Assembly (NCBI GenBank): GCA_949130495.1
Contig: OX422217.1
Location: forward strand, 540,579,137 to 540,643,136
Direction of reading: 5' to 3'
Origin: Sambucus nigra
Taxonomy: Eukaryota; Streptophyta; Magnoliopsida; Dipsacales; Adoxaceae
Length of the DNA: 64,000 nucleotides
Shown here: piece after piece, positions 22,546-34,182 of the stretch
How positions within the stretch are numbered: the first letter of the stretch is position 1
Layout: the number at the start of each line of letters is the position of its first letter
Translations under genes and position numbers: made by a program
The notes under the pieces: model-generated
Seen by the model: only the letters and a program-made list of their open reading frames with translations
Databases searched by the model: none
What the model was told of the DNA's origin: nothing

Positions 22546-23431
22546 CTATGGAACTGCTACCTGGTGGACGTTGTAGACACGTCCATACTGTAGCTTCCCC
22601 TGCTGAACTGGGACTGCTGGAATGGGTGGCAATGCTGCCATCTGTGGCGGTGCGAGGAGAGCGGCGGGAAACATAAGCCTCTACGGCTCCTGGCGAGCAC
22701 CCTGCTGCTACTGCTGTGGGACCCTGCCCCTATCAGGACAATCCTGTCGTTTATGGCCAGTCTTGACACAAACAAAACACTTCCCTGGGAAGTTCCCTCC
22801 TCTCTTCCCCTGCGGTCCCCGGCCCTGATGGTCGTTACCGTTCTTCCCTTGGCCCTGCTGAACCTGCTGCCCATTCTGCCCCTGTTGGCCCTGATGGCCG
22901 TTTGGACCTTGATGGCCCTGAAGGAAACCTCCCTATCCCTGTCTGTAGTCCCCTGATCTGAACCTCTTCTGATCCCCCTGCTGGGAACCCTGCTCACCCT
23001 GTCTCTGCCCCTGAACAGATTGTGCCCCACCGGCACCATGTCCTCCTGTCCTGCCCTGATGGCTAGACTCTCCCGACCTCTTGCCCTCAGCCATATGAAA
23101 GCGGTGGTCCTGGCAGTGTAACAAAGCAGCGTTAACCACATCAGAATACGTGGCCAACGAAAGGTTCCCTAACAGATGCTGACGGATCCTCCATGTCAAC
23201 CCGTCGGTGAATTTCTCAATCTTCTTCTTCTCTGTTGGTATCTTATTCGGAACAATATTCAACAGATTTGTGAACTCGGCCACGGTCTTACCCTCTTGCT
23301 TCAGATTCATCAGTTTCCTCCTCATTTCCGTATAAACAGTGGACGGAATGTACTTGCGGTCAAACCGCACCCAGAAGTCCTGAATAGTGCGTTGCATCCC
23401 TGGGAACTCGTCGTGCACGTCGTGGAGTCAT
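22546..23431 (-). pseudogene. gag: Element C gag with N-terminal deletion
   Basis: The original start context is at 23,431 (ATG ACT CCA CGA CGT, as in MPPRR). After about 8 codons the sequence jumps to the FWVRFDRKY block, so roughly 130 capsid residues are missing and the frame changes. The remaining frame (from 23,418) runs to TAG 22,933. It stays in phase, with three more TAG stops, through a Gly/Gln-rich linker to an intact CCHC knuckle (22,739-22,780) and on into the protease. The stops sit where Gln codons would be expected. Confidence 0.8.
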
Positions 23432-23600
23432 CTGAAATAAGAATAAAGTTTATAAGTTCACTGTTTATAAACTTAAAATAGCTGAAGAACGAAGCATACA
23501 CAAAAAGAGTACAACAGTCCTAAAATATAGGGCTCTATATCAAAGAAACTTAGCGGAAACATAATAGCCGTACAGATCCTAAAGGACACTAGAACCTGAT

Positions 23601-23612
23601 GCTCTGATACGA
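23601..23612 (-). other. Element C primer binding site, one mismatch
   Basis: On the minus strand this reads TCGTATCAGAGC, differing from the initiator-Met site of A and B (TGGTATCAGAGC) at the second base. It lies two bases from the 5' LTR. Confidence 0.85.
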
Positions 23613-23614
23613 CC

Positions 23615-26536
23615 TGTGACACCCCGACTAATTAAATACCGGGTAGCTACTCCTTTATTAAATTAATTCAAAATGCCAAGTTGGTCCAGTTAATAGCATC
23701 ACTGTCGAAAACATTTTTATTATTACTAACCACCTAGTATTTAAAAAGTAAGTTGCCAAATTTTAATTAAAGTCTGATTAACATGCAACAAGTGTAATGA
23801 AGAATAATAACACCATTCACCATACCGAAGTAAATAGAATAACAATCACATAATGTAAATAAAGTCTGGAGGAAAACTCCTCACTACAAATCCCACAACT
23901 GAAATAAGTAACGAAATACTGAATACTGAATTAATACATGCCAAAGTCTGAAAACTGTAATGGAAATGTAACTCTAATGGAACTGGGTAACATGCCCTAA
24001 AACTGAGGAATACTGAAGATGGAATCCAAATGATAGAAACGTCTAAAAGCAAATCCCTGTAACTTCCACAAACAGCTACAACTTGTCACCTGAATGAGTA
24101 TCCTATGCATGGTGTCCTTGTGGCTGGGCACCTAAAATGATTTTACAAAAAAAAATAGATTTGAAAGCAAACGGGTCAGAGCCCGAATGTGGAGATATTT
24201 TAAAAACCTGCAAGTGATTTAAAAACATTTAAAACATTAAATGTAAAGTACATGTTAGGACGTGCACTCACATGATATTCTCACCTCTCGTCTAACTGTG
24301 CACTCCTAACGTAAGTACTCATCTAAAACGACACAAACCACTAGCTAAGTGACATCATATCTAGCTAGACTGTCATAGGTCCTACCCTTATTACTCGGTT
24401 CCATTAACATTATAATGATCTCAATTAAATAGGGCTTAACGTAAATTCAGGTTCTCATACAGAAGTAATACAACTCGTTATAGATTATCCCTCTATATTA
24501 TTCCATAGTTATACACACAATACTATATGAAAGTTCCCAGTTTATTAAACGTATATTTTCCACAACATGAATATACAATATAAGCACCCCGAGACTAAGC
24601 TGCGGTGCACACATACTCTGCTATCCATCCCGGTACATCACGTACATAAGGATCACATATTCCGAATCTCTCAGGAATAGTTCACAGATAACAACATCAC
24701 AAATAATGGAGGCGAACACAGTCACATCACATGGGTCACGCACATACCTACGCTCCCACGATCAGCGGACTTATTAACATCCCAATAAGTCTTTCTCTGA
24801 CCTATGTTCATCGAGGTAACCAGTCTAAATCCGGGAAACACAAGGATTAGAGGTCCCTAAGCGAACGCAAACCTCCCGTGATAGCAAGTATGGTAGGTAT
24901 GTCATACACACAATTCATATACCAATACTAAGTAAGCACACAACTTAGTAATCCCGTAGTTTAATTGTAGTACTTATCTCATTCTCGTACCAATCTAATA
25001 TATATACAACTTATATAATCCCGGTCCATATTTATACGCGTCATAATTTATTCTCACGTCGTAGTAGGCACTCACGTCTCGACTCAAATGTCTATTTGAT
25101 TTGATCCACATTTATATAATTGACTCCTCATTATAACCCAAATGTCCCAAGTATACTAATACACCATCAAAGGGATGTTATATCTATCCTCGAACAAGTT
25201 TACGGGACTCCCAAAATCAAAACAGGCCAAAAAGGCCTAAATTGCTAGCTCGTTAGAAGTCTCGTTCGAACGAGGCTGTTCGAACGAGATTTCAGTTCGT
25301 TCGAACGAACTGTACCTTCTAACGAGATCTCGTTCGAACGAAGTTATCCAACGAAATTCCCTTTCATTAGAAGCGACTGGTCAACTCGTTAGAAACTCGT
25401 TCGAACGACCTGGGGAGGTCTTCTAACGAGGGACCAGTTTCGGCCCAGATTTTCTCCAATCTCATTTTTCATCCATTTTAACACCTCAAACCTCTTCCAA
25501 AGTTCATCCCAACAACGTTTTAGGGTCTCTAATTCATCCTAAACATATTAAAGTCACCTCCTAACATGTTTTAAGGAATTAATTCGTCCTAAACATCATT
25601 AAATCACAGGTCTCTACTCTTTTCCCCAATTTTTCAAGAACATGAACCCTAAAATCTTTAGATCCTTAATTTATCCAATTAAATCCGTTTTTGTGTCTTA
25701 CAAGATATATCAACATCAGATTAGTCCTCTAAATATGATTCTACATGCAATCCTTTCATCAAAATTTAGTATTCTACTTCCAAACTCATGGGTTTTTCAT
25801 TATCTTTCAAGAACAAACATAAATTTGAATTATCTAACATGGAAGGAACATTCTCTGAAATTAAATGGAATTAAATCACTTGCCTCGAGTGTCTCTGAAT
25901 TTGGTGTTGATTTGATGAAGTTTTTCTGCAAAATTCCTTCTCTCTCTCTCTCTACAAGCCTTCTTCTCCAAAGGTGACTATGGTGGCTAGGGTTTTCTTT
26001 GGGAAAGTTGGAAACCTAATTTGATAACCTCCGTAGCTTATTGGGTCATTAAGGGTTGGTTAGTGGATTTAGTGGGTCTATTCCCAATCTGATAAAGACT
26101 CCTAATTTTTGTCATTTTTAATTCCTCAAAATACAAAATTACCAAAATACCCTTTATGTTGCCGGTATGGCCTAAAAATACCCCGGGACCCAAATTAAAC
26201 CCCCGGCTAGTGTTTTCTGACTATCTCGACCCTTCCGGACGCGTTGGCGCACTCAAAACGACCATACGATTAATAAAATTAAAATTCACTTTTATAATTA
26301 AAATAATTAAATCCTGACGCGATTATCACACGCGTCCCAATAAAATGACCAAATTGCCGTATATAAATCTCACAATAATTTTCATAATTCAATATTCATA
26401 TATCACCATATATACTCAATATAGTCAAATACCAACTCACATCTCGCTAGTATTTTATCCGAATTAATTTCCAATTAATTCTCATGTAAATAATTAATCC
26501 CAAAAATAAATATAGCCAAAAATACGGGGTATTACA
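23615..26536 (-). repeat. Element C 5' LTR
   Basis: 2,922 bp, from TGTGACACCCCGACTAATTA to ACGGGGTATTACA on the plus strand. In element orientation it holds an AG^GCAAGT donor-like site (GC at plus 25,882-25,883), the palindrome cluster at 25,248-25,432 and an acceptor-like TTTTAG^GTGCCCA (AG at plus 24,132-24,133). The frames at 23,846 and 25,642 recur in the other LTR and are not genes. Confidence 0.93.
25248..25432. repeat. Palindrome cluster in element C right LTR
   Basis: Same CGTTCGAACG and CGTTAGAA/TTCTAACG structure as in the left LTR, with one 14-base unit fewer near 25,400. Confidence 0.9.
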
Positions 26537-26883
26537 TTCCCGACCAACTGGAGTTGGAGGAGATTAATTTGCCGACCAATCGGAGTTGGTGGAGATTTGT
26601 TCCCGACCAACCGGAGTTGAAGGAGATTTGTTCCCGACCAACCGGAGTTGGAAGAGATTTTTTGCCGACCAACGAGAGTTGGTGGATATTTGTTCCCGAC
26701 CAACCGGAGTTGGAGGAGATTTTTTGCCAACCAACTAGAGTTGGTGGATATTTGTGATCGACCAACCGGAGTTGGAGGAGATTTTTTACCGACCAATCGG
26801 AGTTGGAAGAGATTTATTTTCTGACCAACCGGAGTTGGTGGATATTTGTTCCAGACCAACCGGAGTTGGAAGAGATTAATTCT
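26537..26883. repeat. Element D minisatellite, right part
   Basis: Eleven 31-base units, each close to CGACCAACCGGAGTTGGAGG plus a T-rich spacer such as AGATTTGTTCC. It follows directly on the TTCCC duplication of element C. The reading frames seen here on both strands are periodic products of the 31-base unit and not genes. Confidence 0.93.
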
Positions 26884-27006
26884 GAACTTGATGCATAGTG
26901 TGTAGCACTAATACTCCGAAAAAACTTCAACAAAGAGAAAGAGCTGGGTAAAACATTCCACACTTTATTCATACTGATGAAAACTTCATTTATATAGGAA
27001 TCCCAA

Positions 27007-28140
27007 CTACTGATAATACTTGCATAGGTTCTCTGCATTCCACGCATTCTTGAAGTCTTCTCCCTCCAAGTTTTCAATCCTTTATGTTCCTGGTCGAACA
27101 ACTTCTGCTATTCTGTAGGGTCCATGCCAGTTAGCTTCTAGTTTATTGTGCTTTTGAATTACTTTCTTTAGTCTCCTTCCTTCAAATCACACTTCTTTAC
27201 CCTCTTATTGTAAAACAGAGTTGTTCATTGTTGGTATGCAGCATTCCTGATTGCTGCTTCTTCTCTAACTTCTTTGAGTATATCTAGATCTAATTGCCTC
27301 ATGAAGTCACTAATAGGAGAATTAAAGTTCAGCACCCTGTGTGTGGGGAGGCCCAACTCGGCAGGTATAATAGCTTCGCTTCCAAATGCTAGCATGTATG
27401 GAGATTCTCCTGTTGCTTCTCGTGGTGTAGTACGATAAGCCCACAGTACAGAATGTAGCTCGTTAATCCAATTTTCTTTCGTATCATCCAGTCATTTTTT
27501 AAACCGTTCAGTATCATTCTGTTCGTCACCTCAGTTTGTCTATTGCTCTGGGGATGGCCGGGTGCAGAGTGGGTCTTCAATATATTTGACTAATGATAAT
27601 ATACAGCGAACTCCTCGTTGTCGAACTGAATTCCATGGTCTGTGATGAATGCATGGGGAAAACCATATCTACAAATGATATTCTTCCAAATAAATTGATA
27701 CACCTTGTCATACGTCATATCAATAAGAGGCTCAGCTTCTACCCATTTAGTAAAATAATCCACAGCGACCACGAGGTATTTAAATCTTCCTCGGGTCGTT
27801 GGAAGCGGCCCGACCAAGTCTATTCCCCATATGGCGAATGGCCAAGGAGACATGATGGGCGTTAGCAATGCTTGGGGAGTTCTTCGGATAGAGGAAAAAT
27901 GTTGACATTTATCACATTTCTTGGCATAAGCTACACAATCAGCTCTCATCGTCGGCCAGTAATACCCTTGCATTGTCATTCTTTGTAAGAGTGTCCGACC
28001 TGCTACATGGGCTCCACAAGACCCTTCATGGACCTCTTCAATCAAATTTTTCACCTCGGAGGGGTGGACACATCTTTGGAAACCTGCTATAATTCCTCGT
28101 CTATATAAAATGCCATTCGTCAATACATAACGAGCAGCTT
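27007..28140 (-). pseudogene. pol: Element D integrase
   Basis: The zinc-binding region is visible (H-V-A-G-R, then C-D-K-C). The core has D in WGIDLVGP and D in FITDHGIQF. After a TAG at 27,590 the HPQSN block continues with R replacing G, and the catalytic E is kept. A frameshift follows near 27,450; pieces resembling AYRTTPR, LAFGSEA and PAELGLPTHRV are spread over other frames. The last recognisable residues end at TAG 27,007. No chromodomain is present, as expected for Tat elements. Confidence 0.8.
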
Positions 28141-28249
28141 TAAACTTTAGCTTCTTGGCTACGAGTTTATCAGTTGGTAATGCCCCCTCCTCAATATAGG
28201 CCCTGATGGGATCCATCCAAGATGGCCCTAAATCAAGGGTAATGAAATT

Positions 28250-28786
28250 CATCATCATATCTTCATCAATGCTCCTGCTAGACAAGATTTCTATTGGGAT
28301 TGTTCTTCGTAGCTCGGTGCGTGTGGCTGAGGCTAACCGAGCTAAGGCATCTTCTCTTGCATTCTCCAATCTTGGTATTCTAATTAACTGCACTGTGTTA
28401 AAGCTCGATACAATCTCCATTGCTTTCGCATAATACTTGATCATTAATTCTCCTTTTGTTGTATATACCCCCAGCATTTGATTTACGATCAACTGTGAAT
28501 CACTGAATACAATGACCTGCTCTGCCTTCATGGTTTTTGCTAAACTAAGACCTACAATCATAGCTTCATATTCAACTTCATTATTAGAGGCCTTAAATTG
28601 AAAGCGCAAAGCATACTCCATATCGATTTCATCCGGGTTGTTTAAAACAATCCCTGCCCCACAGCCTGTAGTGCAGGATGAGCCATCCACACATAGATTC
28701 CATATAGGTACCTCATCCTCAAATTTTTGATCGGACAAAGTTCCTTGGTGGAATATTTGTTGCTTCTTTATACCCTCCTCTAGCAC
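28250..28786 (-). pseudogene. Element D second RNase H (archaeal type)
   Basis: After the retroviral RNase H region and a TAA at 28,787 the frame continues into a domain with CVDGSS, N-E-V-E-Y-E-A, VFSDSQLI-V-N-Q and D-A-L-A-R-L-A-S blocks. These carry the acidic residues D, E, D, D of an archaeal-type RNase H. This extra domain between RNase H and integrase is the diagnostic feature of the Tat clade. The domain itself is uninterrupted over about 140 residues. Confidence 0.85.
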
Positions 28787-30283
28787 TTCTTACTGCTCGT
28801 CGACCATCGTCTCTTGCTCGTCAACCGACTTAAGTTGGTCGGGGTTTAAATGTGATGATCCTGTAACATCCACAGGCTGGTCTGTATTCAACTTCTGCTC
28901 TTCGAAGATGTCAAGATAGGTGAACTCTACGATAAAATCCGCCACTGCCTGCCCTTTAAGCGAAGATCTAAGTTCATAAACTATGTCATATTCACTAAGT
29001 TCTACTGCCCAGTACATCAATCTCCCTGATTTTTTTGGTTTATGAAGAGCTTGCCTTAACGGCATATCAGTATACACGACTATGGTATGAGCTTGGAAGT
29101 ATGGCCTCATTCTTCCACTCGCTTCGATCAACGCTAGTGCCAACTTTTCCAGTCTTGGATATCTGATCTCTGCTCCTCGGAAGGCCTTGCTAGTGTAATA
29201 GATTGGTTTTTGCACTCAATCCTCCATGCTTACTAACGCCGAGCTCACTGCATTTTCTGAAACTGCTAGATACAAGTATAGTCTTTCTCCCGTCACTAGT
29301 CTGGACAACAATGGAGGTTCTCCCAGGTATTTCTTCAACTCTTAAAAGGCCTTCTCGCATTCATCATTCCATTCAAACATTTTTCGGAGTGTTTTAAAGA
29401 ATGGGAGACATCTATCAGTTGCTCGTGACACAAATCTATTAAGTGCTGCAACTCGCCCTGTGAGACTTTGCACTTCCTTCTTCGTCGTTGGAGATCATAG
29501 TCCCAATAGAGCTTTGATCTTTTCAGGGTTCGCTTTAATACCTCGTTAGTTGACAATATACCCGAGAAACATGCCTTCTCGTACTTCGAATATGCATTTG
29601 GTAGGGTTCAACTTCATTTGATACTTATCTAGTTGATCAAAGGTCTGATCTAGGTCAACTAGATGGTCAGCAGCTCTCTTGCTCTTTGTCGGCATATCAT
29701 CAATGTACACCTCCATGTTATGATTAATCTGCTCTACAAACACCTTGTTCATCAACCGCTGATATGTTGTACCTGCATTTTTCAATCCAAAAGGCATAAC
29801 ATTATAACAATAAGTTCCCCTAGGGGTGATAAAAGAGGTACTCTCCCTGTCTTTAGGCTTCATTTTAATCTGTTTATAACCATAATAAGCATCCATAAAA
29901 CTCAACAATTAGTGTCCCGAGGTGGCATCCACCAATTGATCGATCCGAGGCAGAGGGAAATGATCCTTTGGGCAAGCTTTATTAAGATTAGTGAAGTCCA
30001 CACACATCCTCCACTTGTTGTTCTTCTTCTTCACCATCACCACATTAGCTAACCAATCAGGATATTTGACATATTTAATAAAGCAGGCTTTCTTTAGCTT
30101 CTCGACCTCTTCTTGTATATCTTGGTTCTTTTCAGGGATGAACACTCTTCGTCGTTGCTTTACTGGCTTCATTTCCTTGTTCACATTGATCTCGTGACAT
30201 AGGAAGGTTGGGTCTATCCCTGGCATGTCTTCGTGGCTCCATGCAAAAGTTTGTTTTCTACTTTTTAGGAAGGCTATCAATTC
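28787..30283 (-). pseudogene. pol: Element D reverse transcriptase and RNase H
   Basis: Blocks in order: PVKQRRR entry region, WLANVVMV, CPKDHFPLPRID, FMDAYYGYKQI with its catalytic Asp, PFGLKNAGTTYQR, and the YIDDM catalytic box. TAA stops fall at 29,909 and 29,546 and a TGA near 29,487. More breaks lie before the RNase H segment (KPIYYTSKA, then Y-T-D in place of the usual T-D-x-x-L). The frame is kept in phase across most stops, from 30,280 to 29,335 and again from 29,215 down to 28,787. Confidence 0.85.
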
Positions 30284-31330
30284 CTATTTTAATGAGGCAT
30301 CCAACGATGAACCGATTTGAGTTGTTCGTTCCGGGTGTTCATCGTCCAGAATGACATTTTCAGTTGCTTCCACCACCTGGCGTTTTACGAGCTGAGACTC
30401 ATCTCTTGGGTCTAAAGTCTCAATCTCTGCATCTTCTATCTCATCTACCTGATAAGTAGTAGTCTTCTTCCTGGATTCTTCACGCTCTTCTTGCTCAATA
30501 GATGAATAGTAGCATTCTCGAGCTACTTTTTGGTCACCCTTTACCACTCCTACTCCAAAGTTGGTTGGAAATTTTAAACATTGATGTACAGTAGATGGTA
30601 CTGCTTCGAACTTCTTTAGACCTACCCTTCCCATGATAATGTCATAGGCTGATTGGATATTTTTATCCATTACAAAAAAGCGTACTTTTTCTGTTCGACA
30701 AGCAGGCCATGTACCAATAAGCATATCCAACTTGATCGTCCCAAGTGGAAAAACTTTTTCTCCGGTAAAACTGAGGAGGGGCCTATGATAAGGCTCCAAC
30801 TGAGATAACTTCAGATTTAAGCTGTCAAAGCATGAGTAGAACATGATGTCCGTCGAGCTGCCATTATCCACAAGTACTCTTGAGATCATTACTTCCTTCA
30901 TCCTCATTTTGATCACCAATGGATCATCATGAGGATATAGCACACCTGCGAGGTCATTCTTAGAGAAACCGATGACCAGTTTATCTTTGTTCACCTTCCT
31001 CGGGCAATCATCCTTTGCTAGATTTATTCGTTGAATGTATGAATAAGCTTGAGCCTCATTGAGGTAAGCTTTCCTCTCTGCAGTAAGGTCTCCACCTCCT
31101 GCATCTCCACCTGTAATAACATTGCAATCAAAAGATCCAAAATGAATTGAAAATACCTCACGTTCTGGATGTCTTGGTCTTTTGGGGAGATCGAGGTCAT
31201 CTTCGGTATCATCTTCATGATCTCTTTTCTTGTCATATTTTATCCGAAGAGGAGATTTAGACCTTTGCCTTCCTCGTTCATTGGTTCTACAACCGTTTTG
31301 ACGATCAACATACTTGGTCAATTTTCCTCA
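30284..31330 (-). pseudogene. Element D aspartic protease region
   Basis: A 345-codon open segment. The active-site motif is VDNGSS near its middle, followed by D-I-M-F-Y. Downstream Y-D-I-I-M-G-R is the second conserved protease block (usually Y-N-x-I-L-G-R). Tat elements often use D-x-G-S-S in place of D-T-G-A. It ends in a TAG at 30,284 and continues in phase into RT, so gag-pol was probably one polyprotein. A TGA at about 31,331 (from an Arg codon) separates it from gag. Confidence 0.8.
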
Positions 31331-32877
31331 TCTAATGAGTGCTTCAATTTCATTCTGAAGAGTTATGCAGTTTTTGGTTGTGTGACCATGGTCCTTATGG
31401 AGCTCGTAATATTTTACTTATTCCTTTTGTCAGGATCTGCCTTCATTTTTTTATTCCAGTTTAGCTCCTCGTTGTTCTTGATCTCTTCCAGAATGTGGTT
31501 TATATCTACCTTCAAAGGAGTATAATTTCCAAATTTCTTCAATTGTTCCAATGCTTGCATTGCTTTAAATTGCTTGTTGCCACCATTGTTCTTCTGCTCC
31601 TTCTTCTCAACCTTATCGGCCTCAACTTTGGTCTCCTTAGTGTCCATGTTCTTCTTTGCAGTCATAGCTTCCTCGGCATTCATGATTTTGGCTTCTTTCT
31701 CCATTAGTTCTGCCATGGTCCTGGGCGGATCTTTGGCCAAAGTGTAGTACAATTTATTGGGAAACAGTCCACTCATCAAAGCAGTAATCGCAGTCTTCTC
31801 CTCATAAGCAATTACTTCTAGTTTCTCGTTATTGAAACGAGTAATATAATCCCTTGTGCTTTCACCTGCCTCTTGTCTAACACTCAACAAGTGTGCTACT
31901 CGTTTAACAGATTTTACTCCAAAATAGAAATTTCCAATAAAGAGCTCGACCAGTTGAAAAAAAGTCATAATCTTCCCCCGAGGAAGATTGTTATACCATA
32001 TTTGAGCAGATCCGGTAAGAGTTCCTGAAAATGCCCTGCATCTCATCTCATCTGGAACTGCATAGATATCAGCAGCAACTTGGTATTCTTCTATGTGGAG
32101 AATAGGATCAGTTTTTCCATCGTATTTTGGTGTTACTACAGGAGCTTTGAATTTTGACGGTGCGGGAAAATCCACAATCTCTTAAATGAATGGTGTTCCT
32201 CGGACAAAAGTCCTTTGTAGAGGATTCTTGGTTCTGGCCATCTCCCCTAATCTATCCTCCAACCTTTGAATTGAGCCCTTCCACGCATCATTTCCTTCCT
32301 CGATCCTATTGGTTCGAACAACTGATCGTGTTGAATTTGCCTCTTGGGATCTTTCATGACGAGCAGCTGGTCGTGATTGGGCAGAGCCTTCCTTTAAATC
32401 AGATGGTCGTTGAGAGTTCCTCGGCACAATCCTAGGGGGATTTTTATTCCTCCTAGGACCCAAACGATCAAAAGGAGAGACTCTACTCAAACTTTCAAGA
32501 GCACTTGTCCTTTCTGGAGATAGAGTGATGTTTTGTTGAGTGTCTATAGCTCATACAGAGGAAGTCCGACCAGGAAGGTAAGAGGGATCATTAGATCTCT
32601 CAATATAATATGAATCGGTGCGTCTGGATCGAGATTCCTCTGGGAATGACGTTCGTCTAGAAGGTAACCGGGTATTTCTCTGAGTGCTTCATTGTCTTGA
32701 CTGGTTCGGCACTCCACCTTGGATAGTTTGCATGAGTTGTTGCATAGTCTCTTGCATGGCCGTCTGGCCCTGGGCCAAATTAGCCATTATTCCAGTCAGA
32801 TCTTGGATATTTGGAGGAGTGGATGGATTTGGAGGAATCCCAGCATTTCAATCACTGGATTCTGGATGATCACCCAT
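31331..32877 (-). pseudogene. gag: Element D gag
   Basis: The start ATG at 32,877 opens MGDHPES. In-frame stops fall at codon 10, near 32,700, near 32,550 and at 32,182. The capsid core shows KFKAPVVTPKYDGKTDP, then M-R-C-R-A-F, L-T-G-S-A-Q-I-W-Y and F-N-N-E-K, typical of plant Tat gag. After a frameshift near 31,420 a knuckle-like region follows (L-H-K-D-H-G-H-T-T-K-N-C) in which the first Cys is Tyr. Confidence 0.82.
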
Positions 32878-32920
32878 CGATGATGAATGGTTTAGGTGAA
32901 AAAAGATAATTACAGTCGCT

Positions 32921-32937
32921 TCCCACAGACGGCGCCA
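32921..32937 (-). other. Element D primer binding site
   Basis: On the minus strand this reads TGGCGCCGTCTGTGGGA, three bases from the 5' LTR. This site type is usual in Tat-lineage elements and is attributed to a tRNA other than initiator Met. I could not check which tRNA it matches. Confidence 0.8.
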
Positions 32938-32940
32938 ATC

Positions 32941-33459
32941 TGTTGATGTAAAAAATTAGATTATCCCTAATTAATCAGTCACAGAAAAAATAAACAAGAC
33001 ACAAGATTTTTAAAGTGGTTCAGCCTTGAAAGAATGGCCTACGTCCACTGTTTTTGTTATTGCTGACTGTTTGTTTGGAATTCTCGATAATGAGTTTTAC
33101 CAAGAATTTTTGAGTCCCCTTTTCATAAGGATGTTACAATGTATTTATAGCCTTGAGGTTGTACATGTGGAAGAATGATGCGCTGTATTTTAGCAGCCGA
33201 ATATATCTGTATAGCATTAAATGCAAATTTAATGCGTAGTTGTCTTCTGGCATACTTGATGCGCACACAACAAGTATTTGAGTTGCTTGGACCGCCTTGA
33301 GTTGCTCGGACTAATTGAGTTGCTCGGATCTCTTTAAGTTACTCGGACCTGTGGAGTTCCTCGGACCTTATTCGTCAAAAGTTTTTATATTCACCATGTG
33401 AATGGACACGTGTCTTTATATGATTGATCAATGTCAGCAGATTAAATTTGGTATCAACG
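32941..33459 (-). repeat. Element D 5' LTR
   Basis: The partner of 854-1372, about 95% identical by eye, with the same GAGTTGCTCGGA subrepeats (33,290-33,365). It ends GGTATCAACG; the flank TCCAT follows. Confidence 0.85.
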
Positions 33460-34182
33460 TCCATGAAAAGCGATTCTTTGATAACTGAGTCGCATCACCC
33501 CTTTGCATATAAAAATAACTCTAGGAACACACCCTATTTCACAAAAAGAACATATACTTACGGGCATTGTTATGAACAAAATTTTTAAAAAAAATGTCAG
33601 AGGGTCGGAGGTTGGTCCAGATCCCATCAGATTCTAGGCTAAATGTCTTCCTTGTGTAAGGAATATCAACATTATAAATCCACAAGTCATCACAAAAAAA
33701 GGCTTGTTACGTTGTATTTCCCTAACCAAATTTTTTTTTTTTTGAGAAAAGACTATACCTTAGCTAGTATTTCCTCGCTCCTCATTCAAAAAATGAGAGT
33801 TGGCCCTTGTTCACCCGAATCCAATGGGACTATATAAAATATCTCATCCTTTGAAAATACTATCAAGAAATAAAACCAAACTATGGTTAAAATACATAAA
33901 ATAATTGCACCAGAAAAAGTCATTGCATACGTGATTCCTTGTCCCTGTATGTATTGTCCTTCTTCCAGTCATTATATCCGTAAAAACCTGAATGAAAGTT
34001 TTCTGAATTTTTCTATAGTTATCACTATATGTAGACTAATCCACTAAGTTCCTACCCTGGAAACCCGAGTTTACACACCGTGTCATCGTCTAGTATTCAT
34101 CAATCAATTTTCTACCCACGATTGCCAAATTGGAACCATTGTACATTCTAAGTCTATAGAAGATGACTAGATTTTGTCCTTT
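33460..34182. other. No gene recognised
   Basis: AT-rich sequence right of element D. It continues the flank that ends at 853. It contains a T run near 33,731-33,744 but no coding or structural feature that I can support. Confidence 0.4.

Larger units (their letters stand above)
5901..26536 (-). mobile_element. Element C: Tekay chromovirus deletion derivative, inserted in element D
   Basis: A minus-strand Ty3/Gypsy chromovirus of about 9.73 kb without the nested element B. The LTRs are about 2.93 kb. The target duplication TTCCC is perfect (5896-5900 and 26,537-26,541) and lies inside the minisatellite of D. Gag has an N-terminal deletion of roughly 0.4 kb. Integrase has lost about 0.6 kb, including the zinc-binding region and most of the catalytic core. 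RT and RNase H remain open over 600 codons. The element could not encode its own transposition in this state. Its left LTR is split by element B. Confidence 0.92.
854..33459 (-). mobile_element. Element D: Tat-lineage Ty3/Gypsy retrotransposon with nested insertions
   Basis: A minus-strand LTR retrotransposon of about 12 kb once the 20.6-kb insertion of elements C and B is removed. The 519-bp LTRs pair at 854-1372 and 32,941-33,459. The flanks are TCAAT on the left and TCCAT on the right, a 4 of 5 match for a 5-bp target duplication. Order in the element's direction: 5' LTR, primer site, gag, protease, RT, RNase H, a second RNase H, integrase, minisatellite, two antisense genes, polypurine tract, 3' LTR. 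The second, archaeal-type RNase H and the missing chromodomain place it in the Tat clade (Ogre/Retand-like). The LTRs look about 95% identical by eye. The coding regions carry many stops and several frameshifts, so it is dead and is the oldest of the three nested elements. Confidence 0.88.

Noticed and set aside
22280..23141. Alternative frames across element C gag-protease
   Set aside because: Same cause: codon bias of the linker. The true frame is set by the CCHC knuckle and DTGA.
25642..25977. 111-codon frame in the LTR of element C
   Set aside because: LTR sequence; the left LTR copy is shorter and broken, with no conserved motif.
26494..26883. Regularly spaced repeats with open frames on both strands, CRISPR-like at first sight
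   Set aside because: Units are directly tandem with no unique spacers, and the frames are periodic translations of the 31-bp unit. It is a minisatellite within a plant retrotransposon.
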